A stretch of 64,000 bases of DNA from the NCBI GenBank assembly GCA_000231825.2, contig JH720328.1:168040-232039 (forward strand). Direction: 5' to 3'. The stretch's first letter is position 1. Every line of letters begins with the position of its first letter. Origin of the DNA: Tetrahymena elliotti 4EA (lineage: Eukaryota; Ciliophora; Oligohymenophorea; Hymenostomatida; Tetrahymenidae). Below, in pieces: positions 38,952 to 50,992 of this stretch. The notes under the pieces were generated by a model. It had not been told where the DNA came from. It saw only the letters and a list, made by a program, of their open reading frames with translations, and did not search any database. A program made the translations under genes and the position numbers.

Positions 38952-40046
38952 TCAGTTTGTATTGTTGTAGCATTCCATTCTTTATAAGAATAACTCGCTT
39001 TTGATATTGTATTCTTATTCGTTCCAAAAGTTAGGGATTTGCATCTTGTTCATTCTTCTATCTGCAATCAGCTTTTTAATGATAGGAGCTTGGAAAGCAT
39101 AAGATTCTAACTAAATAAATCCTAATAAAACTCCATTTAGTATGCAAGGAATTGCAGTTGTGCTTATTGTGCAATTTAGAATTATTTTTTCTAATGTTTC
39201 GATTTGAGATTGATAGTAGTTGGATAGGGGTAATACTGGAATCAAGTTAGGATACTAGGACGAAGAAATTTATTAGGAATAAGTATCTTAAGAGGCTGTT
39301 TTGGCTGCTTCAAAGCATTAAAGGTGGGTTTAAAGAAGCTAATTATTTTATTAGCGACGAATTTCAGAAGAGCGTGGTTCATAAGTTGATATTCTCATCA
39401 TCATTTGTTGGAAATGATTACGGTTTGATCCAATTATGCTGATGAGAGATTCGCTGAAGCCTCTACGCAAGATAAAGGGTTCTAGCTCATCTTCGACACA
39501 CTATACGACTGTGTATGAAAAAATTTATGATTTTCCATTAACTCCTGCATTGTTAGAAAAGTTGCCCAGCTCTTTTTCAATAAAGTAAGCAAGTGCTGAT
39601 TCTTTTGTATCTATTTCTAAGCAAGATTAATAGCTAGCGCGACCACTGATCGAGTCGGAATCGCTTACATTATTTTCGTTCTAATACTTTGGATGCTAAG
39701 ACATTGTTAAATACTTTTATAAATAATATTATGATTCAACACAGATATTATTGACTTATTAAGATACTTCTTTGAAATTAGGGTATTGTGAGCGCTTTTG
39801 ACAGTAATTTACTTCAATAATTCCCTTCTACTTTTTTTCTAAAATGCAAGAAATAGGGAGAGCAGTTTACTTAGCAGATAAGACACTGTTAAAGTAATCT
39901 TCTTCAGAAGTAGATTAAGAAACTTGAGGGTCAGTCTCAAAAACAAGATTTCCTATAGTTAAATGATCTGGTTAAGAGTTCCTAGGAGATGTTTCTCCAA
40001 AAGAGCAAGAGGAAGCATCAATAAGTTAAAAATCAACTTGTTTCAT
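38952..40046 (-). CDS. Unknown-family protein, 364 aa (paralogue of 30864 gene)
   Basis: A single exon of 365 codons runs from ATG 40044-40046 (MKQVDFQLIDASSCSFG) to TGA 38952-38954. Conserved with the 30864 gene are LTIGNLVFETDP near residue 30, the block SYTVVQCVEDELEPFILRR followed by GFSESLISIIGSNRNHFQQ at residues ~175-215, and IPCILNGVLLGFIQLE in the last 70 residues. The middle is rich in Gln and Ser and includes an acidic Ser/Asp stretch (NNVSDSDSISGRAS) that could be phosphorylated. The two genes are on the same strand, 7 kb apart, and have diverged considerably outside these blocks. The family is unknown to me; function cannot be assigned. Confidence 0.8.
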
Positions 40047-40674
40047 TTTTATATTTGTGTTTTTAGTTAGTTACGGTAATTGCTAGATTTATAATTTCTG
40101 ATAAATATCTGTTGATATAAGAGAAGGAAGTATTTGTTTTAGGAGGGTTAACTAGTATTTTAGTGTGAATTCTTTGATTTTTTGTAAAATTTGGAGATGG
40201 TTAGTTTGAAAAATTTAAAATATTTAGCAAAATCAGAATTTGTGTTTTGCTCTTTTCTTTATTAGTTTTGTTGAGTAGTGATTAGTATTTGATTTTAAAT
40301 TAGGTATTTATTAATTATTTAAAAGCTGATTGAGAAGAAGAAGCAGCAAATGATGATTGATGATGATTTTTTTCTTTTTTAAATCTTTAGAGTTTTTATG
40401 AAATTATGAGAAAGGATCAGCCTCTGGAATTAAATAGATCAAATCGATATATTCATAATGTTAATAGATAAAGAAATAAATAAAAAATTAGCTTGTTAAT
40501 TACTTAGTTAGTTAATTTGTTTGTTTGTTAGTAAATTAGTAATGGACTTTGTTTGATTAAAACTGAATTTTTAAGTGATACTTGCCGTCGGAAATAATTA
40601 ATTATGCTCTTATCTTTTAATGAATTTCTGTTTACATTTATCATTTCCTTACAGTTGAAACTAAAAATCACTCT
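40047..40674. other. Short intergenic region
   Basis: AT-rich spacer between the 5' end of the 38952 gene and the 3' end of the small gene to its right. It should contain the promoter of the former. No specific motif is recognised. Confidence 0.4.
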
Positions 40675-41200
40675 TCAGTTTTTGAATGATTGATTCATTT
40701 AATTACATACGCCAGCCAATATTTATGTGTATTATTCAAATTTTTTTCTATCCCCATCTTTCAACACACGCCCAGCTTATATTTTAACATTTTACAATAA
40801 ATTCTGTCTCGCATTTGTTACTTCTCTACTAATTCCATCTTACAGGAATTTGAGCCATCCCTGCAGCCGTCTGAACCTCTTGTACTTTTTTCCATATAAG
40901 CAATTCAAAATAAAAAATTTGATTTACCATAAAGCGCATTCTTTGAAAACAAATTTAAAATATATTCTATTAATTAAATCAATCAATCTATCAATCAATT
41001 TATTTAATCAATAGATTGATCTGTGATTCCATAGGGTAGTTAATTAAAAATCTTAGATATTTTATAATAATCAAGGTTAATATTTTATTTTCATTCCCCG
41101 CTCTCTCACTCTTTCACATTCTTTAAAACTTAGAGTTTCTTTCTTATTTTTTTAAATCCTCAAATATTTCATAGAAACTATTTCGCTGACAAATCTTCAT
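40675..41200 (-). CDS. Small two-exon hypothetical protein, 124 aa
   Basis: The proposed exons are 41118-41200 (MKICQRNSFYEIFEDLKKQE...) and 40675-40966, with a 151-nt GTGA..TAG intron. The phase (2 then 1) restores the frame, giving 125 codons. The second exon encodes a Lys/Arg- and Gln-rich segment with YGKKYKRFRRLQGWLKFLQD and ends QILAGVCNQMNQSFKN. This region is noticeably less AT-rich (40700-40880) than the spacer. The opposite strand is also open for ~95 codons from 40727, but that reading looks less protein-like. The donor GTGA is unusual for this organism, so the 5' exon is the weak point. No family is recognised. Confidence 0.4.
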
Positions 41201-44200
41201 TATAATTTTGCTAAAATAACTCATCGAAGACACTAGTTAATTAAAGCTGTTATTTTGACAATAGAAAAGAGCTGTTTTTACTGAATGACAAATTTTTTTA
41301 AAAAAAAGCTTTAAAAAAGAAAATTTACTGGTCCAGCATTAAATTTTTTAGATAGAGGAATATTTTCTCAGACACAAATTAAAAATATTTACTGTTTTTC
41401 CCTATTTTCCCCCCCCCTCTTTGAATCCATTTCACATTATGATTCAAATTATTCTACAAAAAACAAGAAATTTTTGAAGGATTGTAAGGTTTCTTTCTTA
41501 AAGCAAAAAAAATAAAAATAATGACAATATTATTCAAAGCAAGTTTAAAGTCAAAATTTAATATTTCTTACAAATAGCTTTCAAGTGCGCAGCACTTACT
41601 TATTCCAAATTAAAATTGCATATCTTATAAACGGCTCTATACCTTAACATAATTTAGCTCAAGACATGATAAAATACTTTACAAAAAAGCGAAAATACTT
41701 CCATCTCGGCAAGTAAAATTAGTCTTGGGTGATATTTTGTGAATAACATTTATTTAAAAAAGAAATTACGATTTTCAATTGAAAAAAGAGTAAACAAAGA
41801 GACTAATTTAAAATAAATTTATTTGGTTAAACTAAATTAAATTGGATTATTACCAAGACCACGACTCAATTTATTCATTATTTAATCTTTAAATGACATT
41901 TCGTAAAATAATCATTACCAAAATTAGGAAACGCCATTCAGAAAGGTTAAAAATAGTTTTTAAAGTGTATTCCGTTTAGTCTGTATGTGATTCATAAAAG
42001 GATAGCAAATTTATATTTTCAAATTTTAAAAAAGAAAATTCTTAAAAAATATAAAAATCAATTAATAAGTTGACAAAAGAATCAATCAATCAACCTATGA
42101 AAGTTGAGAAAAGAATAGGTAAAATAGGTATCAAAAGAATTAATCAAATAAATTATTTATTAACAAAATTAATAATTTACTATTTACTTTTCAACCAACA
42201 AATGTATCATTCAGTAGAGAAATAAATTAATATAAAATAAAATGGATCCATTGATATTTTAATATCAAGCAAACAAAATATTCAAACAGAAAGTTAACTG
42301 GGGAATCAATGATTGATTTAAATGGAATATAAATTATATAATATTTAAAGTAGTTGCCATCGTATTTAGATAGCTAGCTAGCTTATTAGCTTAGAATAAT
42401 TTAATTATTTATTGGCTTTGGTTCTATTAAAAAAAGGAACCTATTAAAAGCCAATCAATCAATCGTTGTTTTTTTGTCTGTCAATTTTATATTTTTTATA
42501 TTTTTCAGAAAATTTCTTTTATTTTGTTATCTTTGCTTGTATTACACTTATGCGAATGATTAAAAAAAAGCTTAATTATCTGGTAATACTAATAGTTTAT
42601 GCTACTTAAGAATTCAATTAATTTATTTTAGCTTGCAGCATCTCATGTATTCTTATTGGTCAAGTAATAAAATATCTGATAAAATAAAATAGAAAATCTT
42701 TTCTATCAAAAAAGAGACTTTTAATGCCAAAATATCAATTTAGTTGATTAAAATATAGTATTTTTATTGAAAAGTACTTAAAATAATAGATTGCTGATAA
42801 GCGTAGCTATTGTTTAATGATTACTAGATAATAAAACTTATTGATGAAGAATAGCTACTATTAGAATTTTTTGTCTATTTAACTCAAAAAGTGAGGAAGT
42901 ATTTTGTTTAGCATTTTTCCTCACTAATTATTCTATCAAATTTTTTTCCCACCGCATGTATGATTATGCAGCCTTCTCTCCTTACTATTAATTTATGTAT
43001 TGATTTTAATTGAGTTACTATTTTAAAATTAAATGTTTACGTAATAAATTTCTATGCATCATAGACTGATAAAATAGTAAGTAATTATTAATTTTTCTAA
43101 ATAATTTATATAAAAAAGGCATATTTTTTCAATTGGAAATCAATTTAAATCTCAAGAATATTCCTTAAATAATTCCAAAACTAATTAAAATATTTTTTAA
43201 AATCATCTTTTTATATTTTCAGTTAATTTAAACTAATAAAAAATGATATATTTAGCACTCTATCAATAATTTAGAAAGAACTAGATGTTTAGAGATACTT
43301 ATTGCATCGAAGGAGTCATAAATTTTGATATTTATATTTTCTATGCTTCAAATGCATTTGAGTTATATTTTATTTCAAAATATGAAGACATCAATTGTAA
43401 ATTCGTCTTTAAAAAGAAGTGTAAAAAAATTATATGATAGTTGCAGTATTGAATTTTGAGAAAAGAAATCATTAGATATTAGAGATAAGTTAGTAATAAT
43501 AATTAATAATAGAATGATGGTAACTGAAAAATTATGAAATGAAAATAAAAAATTTATGTATTCTTATCATTTGAAATCACCAGTATTTTCTTTCAATTAT
43601 AAAGAAATAACAAAAAATAAATTTAATAAACCTAGTTCATTCATTCATTTTATTGCATATCGAAGTAACAATCTTTGCGTAGTTTTTTTCTAATTTTTAT
43701 TTTAGATGAGCAAGAATTTCTAAATGTAATCAAGAATTATAATAAAACTTTATGTAAAGAGATGCAATTTTTTATGAAATTCTGTTGGGCAGCTTTTAAA
43801 AATTTGTTTACATCTCAAAAATCTTAGAAATAAAAGTGATTTAAAGTGATCAGAAAATTAATCAATTTTTTACAACTAATAATTCTGAAAATTCTATATT
43901 TAAAAATGAATAAATAATATTCAAACACTAAGTTTTTTAGCTTTAAAAGTGATGATTCTTTCTTTACGCTCCTATTTTGGGTGACTGGGAAGATAAGCAA
44001 TTAAAATTAAAAAATTTAATACAAAAATACGCTGTTCACTTTCTATTTAAAAAGCTGGCAATTATATTTTTACATTATAAATTTGCTTTCTATCTTCCTT
44101 CGTGTAACCCCATTTCATTTCTCATCAATAAAATGTATTTTTCACCAAATTAACTGTGTTAGGTCTTCAATATTCTATTCAAAATTTATTCTAGTAAATC

Positions 44201-47200
44201 TGAAAAAATTATGAATAAGAAAGTTTACTTTTTATAAATTAAGAAATTTAATTTGTGTTTTATAAATTTATCTTTTAGATTCATGTAGACTGAGCTTACT
44301 TCAGTATTTATTTCTTTATTTAGTTTAATGTTGAAAAATACTTGCTGGACATTCTTTATTAATCAATTCTTCAGGACTCCCTTTTATCAAGGTGGGATTT
44401 TTACAGTTTTTAATAATAAATATTTTCAAAGGAAATATCCTATGAGATTCGTGCTTATTTACAGAGAGGATACTAATTCGATTAAATAAAGGCAAAATCT
44501 AAATTTTATAGAAACTTTAATTTCTTTTCACATTTAAATTTACTTGCAAGATTTATGTAAAATAATTAGCTTTATTTTTGTTAATTTTCAAGCAAAATAA
44601 AAAATCTTATCTTCTGCTCAGCTTGTAAACAAAGTAAAAAAGTGAGGTGTTTTCTGGGTATTTATGAAATACTTTTGGGAATAAACTAAATTAAATTGAC
44701 AATTAATTATTTTTTGTATAATGAAAGAAAGGGACTTTCCCTTGATTAAATTATTTTTCTACAAAAAATACTTCAATTAATTAATATAATATGTTACAAG
44801 CATTAATTTAATTAAAAAATTTAGTTTACAGAGAAAATTAAAAGATTAAGTTATAAGGTGTAAATTTAATTATTATTTCTTAATAGTATCTCATTACTCA
44901 AACATCAAGCATAAAGAATAAAACTTTACAAATCAAAATATCTAAATACACCTCAAAAAATTATCATACTTCACAATATAATTAAGCATTAATCTATTAA
45001 TAATGATTAATTTATCTATTTTATGTGTAAAGCATCATACATTCATTTCGCATATAAGACCTATATTATATTGCTTATAAAGTACTTCTTTTAAATTAGA
45101 ATTAATATATTAATGCTCCTTAATTTTACTATTTTACATAATGCATGATGCATTAATTTCACATATTAGAGCTATTAGATTGCTATAAAAATACTTCCTC
45201 ATCTACTTATCCATAAAAACTTTTATTTTATTTTATTTTTTCTCATTTTGCTTTTTGTTTTAAATAACATCTAAAGAAAAATGATTCACTAAAAATTTTC
45301 AAGGTTGAATAAAAATGATCAAAAAAGAAAGAAAGGAATATATTTAATAACTAAGTAAAATAACTTGCCAACTAATTGGCTTACATATATAATAATAGAG
45401 TATAAATCAAGCAATTTTAATTATAAATAATTGAGAATTCATTTTATTATTTAAATGGCTTCTGTTTGTTATTAAATATTGAGTGAATATATATTTCAAG
45501 AGCATTTTTTATGCATTTAATTTAGCCAAAATATTCTTTTTAATTAAGTACAATTACATGATACAGATGTAAACTCTTAATCAAGGCTAAAAACCGAAAT
45601 TAAAGCATTTAATCTTATTTACTCAAAGCTGGCTTATTCTTTATAAAATCTGATTGCATTCTTTATGCTACTAGTTCTAGTCTTAATTTTAATTATTTTC
45701 CTTCTATTAATTATTATCCTACTATATATTTTGTTGTTCTAACTAGTTATTTTATACATCTGAGTTCTGCACCCCTCTCTAATCCTAAAATTAGACTTTT
45801 TTTATTCAAATAATTATAATTATATAATCAATCCATTATTTTATGCAATTAGAATCAATTAAAAAAATTATTTGAATCATCTAATTTTCAAAAGATGCTC
45901 TCATTTTTTATCTTACACTTTTTTGATTTTGGTTATAATAAAAGCGTTTCAGTGACTTTTTTTACTAATTAAATAAGTGGTATAGAAATATATTCTTTTT
46001 TTTCTGGCTTATACATTAACGCATTCTGATTAAATAAACCACTTGAATCAATTAAATATTGCTTTCAAAACAAAAATTTTCATTTAAATTCAATGATAGT
46101 CTTTTCTTTTCTAAGTTTTTTGAGTATTTTTATTCAATAAATTATTAAAAGCTAAGATAAATTTTGATTTTTCAAGCATTTATTTTCAAATTATCTTTTT
46201 TCATGCTTTTGTTGTTAATTTTTAAGAGAATATTTCAAAATGTGTAATAAGTAAAAAGTTATTAATTGTCTTTTTATAGCTGATTGTATTATTTTAGGTT
46301 TTTTAAAGCAAGCAATGAAAATTAGAAATTAATATTAAAACTAGTCAGCCTAAATCTAAAATATTATAATATTTCCAGAATAAGTATTTTATTTCTTGCT
46401 TATACTCAAAATAAATAATTCTGGTGTATTTTGTCACTAAAAAGATTATTTAGTTTATTAAAAAGAAAAAAATTATTAAGAAAATTGTAATGACATAAAG
46501 TTATTTTGTGTAAAATAAATGATAATCAAAAAGGGATATTATGTCAATTTAATAAATTAATAGACTAAATTGCTTGAAATAGTGCTAAATATCTTTCTTT
46601 TTAATTTCTATTTTACTGGCTCTTTATTTGCTTTATTTAGTCTATGCTAAAATTATTTCAAATAGAATGTAATTTTTTGCAAAATCTCTCTTTTCTTTTG
46701 TTTCTTTATTGATAATAATTAAAAATTTTGCATTTTGCTTGATATAAGTATCTAAACTTCTCTAAGATATACTGCCTTTTTTGTGCTTTTTCATCATTGT
46801 TTCCTCAGTAAATAACTCTTTTCTAATTTTAATTCAGTAGCCCATCAAATTATTAATAAAACAAACTCAATTTCTTTTTTACTTAAAAATTCTTTTGTTA
46901 ATAAATTAATTATGCTTACATTCTTAAATTTTAATTATTTGCTGCTTAACATATTAACTTTCCATTTATTTTGTTTTTTATTACATCATCCATTATTTTT
47001 AAAATAAAATTTTAAGTTTTAATGTTTGTTGCCTTACATCTCACTCATAATACTAACTTTCCATTTTGTATTTTTAATTACTCATTCATTCATTATTTTT
47101 AAGATAAAATTTTAAATTTTAATTATTTGTTGTTTTACATAACATGATCTTAGCTTTCCATTTATTGTGTCTTTTTTACTTATTTATTCATTTATTTTTT

Positions 47201-47430
47201 AGATAAAATTAACTAAAATCATTTTCTTTTGAATCAAAACTATTTTATGAAATAATTTAAAATGTTCAATCAATCAAGTTTTAACTGGATTTATTTTTTA
47301 AACAATTTATTTGCTTAGCTGCTTCATCTTTTTTTTATTTTTTATATTTTTCTGCATTTTTCATTTTTAAAAAATTTTGATTAAAAATGTAAGATAATTA
47401 ATTTACACTTAATTTTAAAATTAGATAAAG
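41201..47430. other. Long intergenic region with weak open frames
   Basis: About 6.2 kb without a firm gene. Two plus-strand frames are weak candidates. One is 43243-43437 (64 aa, includes MFRDTYCIEGVINFDIYIF). The other is 44283-44645 (120 aa, includes FFRTPFYQGGIFTVFNNKYF and REDTNSIKQRQNLNFIETLI). Frames of this length arise by chance when TGA is the only stop. A nine-C run lies at 41409-41417, rare in this DNA. Confidence 0.35.
44283..44645 (+). CDS. Weak candidate small protein, 120 aa
   Basis: The frame is open from ATG 44283 to TGA 44643-44645. The peptide is mixed hydrophobic/basic with a plausible residue balance (RTPFYQGGIFTVFNN) and ends AQLVNKVKK, but it has no recognisable domain. 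No splice signals or neighbours support it. It is listed so it can be tested; it is more likely than not a chance frame. Confidence 0.2.
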
Positions 47431-50209
47431 TCAAATTTTGATTCTAATAACTATTAATACTTTTTAAAAATTTTTCTTACATGGAGATGTGTTTTAATCT
47501 GGTGAATTTGCTACATTATTTCTATTTTCTTATAGCTGATTAGGGGTGCTGCCTGATATGATAGAATTAGTATGAAAGAATAGATTGTGATGAATTCTTT
47601 CATTTTAGATTATGTTTTACATATTTTGAGGATTTGGAGAGGGGAATCTATTAGAGTTTAATTGATTATTTTGTAATCCACTGTTTTGTATTTGAGAATT
47701 ATATTCTTAAGGTATATAGAATCCACTGAGGCCAATATTTTGATTAACATTATCTTGATCAAATTTATCTATTTTACTGTTGAATTGAGTGTCCTCTTCT
47801 TCTTTTATATCTTAATTTTTATTTACGTGAGGTTATAATATGCTACCATTATTAATTATTTGCAAGCCATTGTTGCTTCCAATATTATTGTTTGAATTTA
47901 CAGCATTATTATTATAACGTTAGAAATTAATCAGTATATTATTTGAATCAAAGTTGTATTATGATTTAGGTTTGGGACTTTGTTCTACACCCTCAGTATT
48001 CAAATTTACTTAAGCATTTTGCATATTTACACTATATACTTTAGATTCTTCACTCATGACTCCTTCCTAATCTTGTTCTTATTTAGATTCTTCTATTTGA
48101 TTTTTTGTTTACTAAATATGTCTGAAATTTGAAAATTGCATTTGATTTTTTTGATGTTTGTTAGTTTTATCAGCAGATCTTTCTTAAGCTGAAATATTGC
48201 TATCTTCATTGATCTAAATTATGCTATTACTAGTCTATTAAGTTTAATTTTAAATCATCATGGATAAAGGATACACATTATTATTATAGTGATGATTAAT
48301 TGTGTTGATATTGCTTGCACTGCTGCTTGCTTTATAAAAATTATTTTGGTTGGGATTTTCAATCTAAAATTCAGATGGGTTGTTCATTTTAGAAAGCGAA
48401 TCCGCTTTGAATTTCAAATTATTTTAATTAATAAAATCAAATTAAGGGCCATCATTTTATATTGAAGGCTCTGGTATTACACTTTTTGGTGAAAATCTTT
48501 GGTTTTCTTTATGAAGAAATTAAGGAGGATTTGCTTTTTAAGAGATATGATTGTTTAAACTGTTATGAGTTGGATTGATTTTTATTTATTCTGATTTTTA
48601 TATAGAGTTCATATCTCCCTCGTCTTCTTCTTAGACCTCTTCTTCTTTTTCTACATTTTTACTTTATAATTAACCTGTTGAAATGTATTTTATTCTATTT
48701 TAAAAGCTAGATATAGCTGCTTATGTGTTTTAATTAGAGATATCTTACTTGCTTGAGTTATCTTCTTTTTATGGATTTGCACCATTCATTAATTTTATTT
48801 AACCAACAGAAGGATTATTTTATATTGATACTATTGAATTCGGTGCAGCGATAGGACCAGCTATCGATGCAGCATTTTTTTGGATATTATTTTGATTTGG
48901 ATTTTATTAAGGTTCAGTCTTTTGAAAACTTGGTAGTTGAGGCACCATTTTGAACACATTAAATTACTTTTTTGCATATTCATCAAAAAAACCGTTGTAA
49001 AAGAATTTAGTAATTTCTTAGTTAATTTCTCTTGGACGACGAGAGTTATGTGTACCTTCAAACATTAGTAAACGTTTAGATCCTCTGTATAAATTGTAAA
49101 GACTTTGTGAATGAGAAGGACTAATAAGTGTATCTGTCTTAGCTACTAAAAATAGAGCACTAGGTTTATTCTTTTGATTTTAGACAGCTTTTAAAGCATT
49201 ACATTCATCTAAATCGAATTTAGCCAAATTTTTAATTTTTTTTCGAATATATTGATATGCCCAATTCAGAATAAACTTAGGAACTTTATATGTTTCAACT
49301 GCAATTTCTTGGCAGAGTTATTTTATCGATACAAAACTGCTGTCAACAACTATGAATCTAATTGATGAATCTTCATTCAAAGAAGTCATTAGCGTTGTAG
49401 CAGCTCCCATAGATCTTCCCCATAAACCAAACTCAGTGATTGGTTTCCATTTCTTTACGTGATCTATGACTTATTTTGCATCAAACTTTTCATAGTAACC
49501 AAGAGAAATAAATTCTCCTTCACTTATACCACACCCAGAAAAATCCATAAGAACTAAAGAAATCCCATAAGGCAATAAATATTAAATAAGCACCACTCCT
49601 TCATTTCTACTGGATGAATTTCCATGCAAATATAAAACACAAGGATGTGGCTTTCCAGATATTGATATTGGCTCAAAATAAGAGCATTCCAAATTATAAC
49701 CACGCGAATTTTTAACTTTGAAATCCTCTCGCTTAACAATAACAGTCTTATCTAATACAAATGATGTTGGACCTTTTTATTTAATTTAAAAAGTATTGCT
49801 TTATTACAAATAAACATAATAAAAATATCATATTTTTCTACTTTCATAATTTGAAAATAAATTAATTGATGAAGCAAATATCCCAAAGAATCCCTAAAAT
49901 ATGAACAATTTCTCATTTTATTTTGATTTTAAATGTATTTTAACATGATAAACTTTTCTAAATATTTGCCTTTGAATTACCTAGTTGTGATGGCTTATAA
50001 TCAATTCTATTTGGAGGACGAATTAGTGCTCTCCATAGCTGCTCAATATATCCTGGCTACTTTTCTTTTGGTTTAGATGGAAGATTAGCTTTTTAACATG
50101 CTGCTTTGCTCTGTTGTTAATTCTATTGCTAAACTAAAGATATTCCTTTTTATGGAGCATTAAGAACAGACGTTGGCCCACATTCCTATTTTAAGGCGTT
50201 TGGTAACAT
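47431..50209 (-). CDS. Alpha/beta-hydrolase (ABHD17/BEM46-like) with long Asn/Gln-rich tail
   Basis: Two exons, 49981-50209 and 47431-49772, are joined across a 208-nt GT..AG intron (phase 1). They encode 856 aa from MLPNALKQECGP. Residues ~100-340 form a serine hydrolase. The oxyanion strand is VLYLHGNSSSRNEG (His126). The nucleophile elbow is LWGRSMGAA with Ser197. The acid is probably Asp290 in KTDTLISPSHSQ and the catalytic His is His318 in FEGTHNSRRP. The strand MDFSGCGISEGE matches peptidase-S9-like/ABHD family members. After ~residue 360 the protein becomes a ~490-residue low-complexity tail rich in Asn, Gln, Ser and Glu, ending at TGA 47431-47433. The N-terminal ~70 residues (PGYIEQLWRALIRPPNRIDY) are family-typical. 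No signal peptide is visible. A lipase, thioesterase or depalmitoylase role is possible but unproven. Confidence 0.88.
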
Positions 50210-50992
50210 CTGTCTTTTTTCTAAAAATAAATTAGTTTTTACAAATAATCTGAACTTTTCTCTAAATTAATTTAATTATTTACTTTTATTTTAAAATATT
50301 CAAAAATGTTAATTATTCTTATTGTTGTTGTTAATGACTCAAAATGAATGAAAGAATATCTGTAAAAATATGAGCTGTCTGTTTATTAGTTAATTTTAAT
50401 GGATTTTTATTGAACAGCTAATTCTTTATTTTATTGTTTATACATGTTAAACGACTAAAAATTCAATTTATTAATCTAGTAAAATAATTAGCAATTTACG
50501 GATGTTTATTGCTTTTATTTACTGGTTATTTCAAGCAGTTTATTCTAAAAAACTAAATTTATTTTTTTTATTGTCTCTTGAGTTGATAAAATTCCTTTTA
50601 TTTTTTCTAAAGAGTTTAGACAGATTCAAACATCAAAATAAAATTGATTATAAAATATTTTTAAATTCAATACAAACAAACATCTAAATAATTCATTTTT
50701 GTAAATATTTAGGATGCACCTACAATAGTTGCTTGATTTATTATTTATTTTGATATTTTAGGATTAAAGAGATTATTAGATTTAGTTAGTTAGTAATCAA
50801 TTTATCAACCAATTAAATATTTTCTTTGAGTAAAACTTGATGATACTACCTTATTAAATATCTTGCAATATCAATATAGATGAAAATTATTAATCATTTA
50901 TTTTTAGTTAATTGAAATTTAGTTAAATTAACTTAGTTAATTATTAGTAGGTAGGTAAAAAGGTATAAAAAGAAAGTAAATATAGGATATAC
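50210..50992. other. Intergenic between divergent genes
   Basis: A 783-bp AT-rich spacer lies between the 5' ends of the hydrolase (minus) and the ubiquitin protease (plus), so it must contain both promoters. A 61-aa hydrophobic open stretch at 50502-50687 looks like spacer. Confidence 0.5.

Noticed and set aside
40727..41014. 95-codon plus-strand frame
   Set aside because: It overlaps the minus-strand two-exon model, which gives a more protein-like sequence, and it shows no domain. Neither is certain.
43243..43437. 64-aa plus-strand frame with plausible residue mix
   Set aside because: Too short to distinguish from chance when only TGA stops translation; no supporting context.
45600..45800. 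Minus-strand Gln/Asn-rich reading
   Set aside because: AT-rich DNA naturally reads as Gln/Asn under this code; no start, domain or balanced composition.
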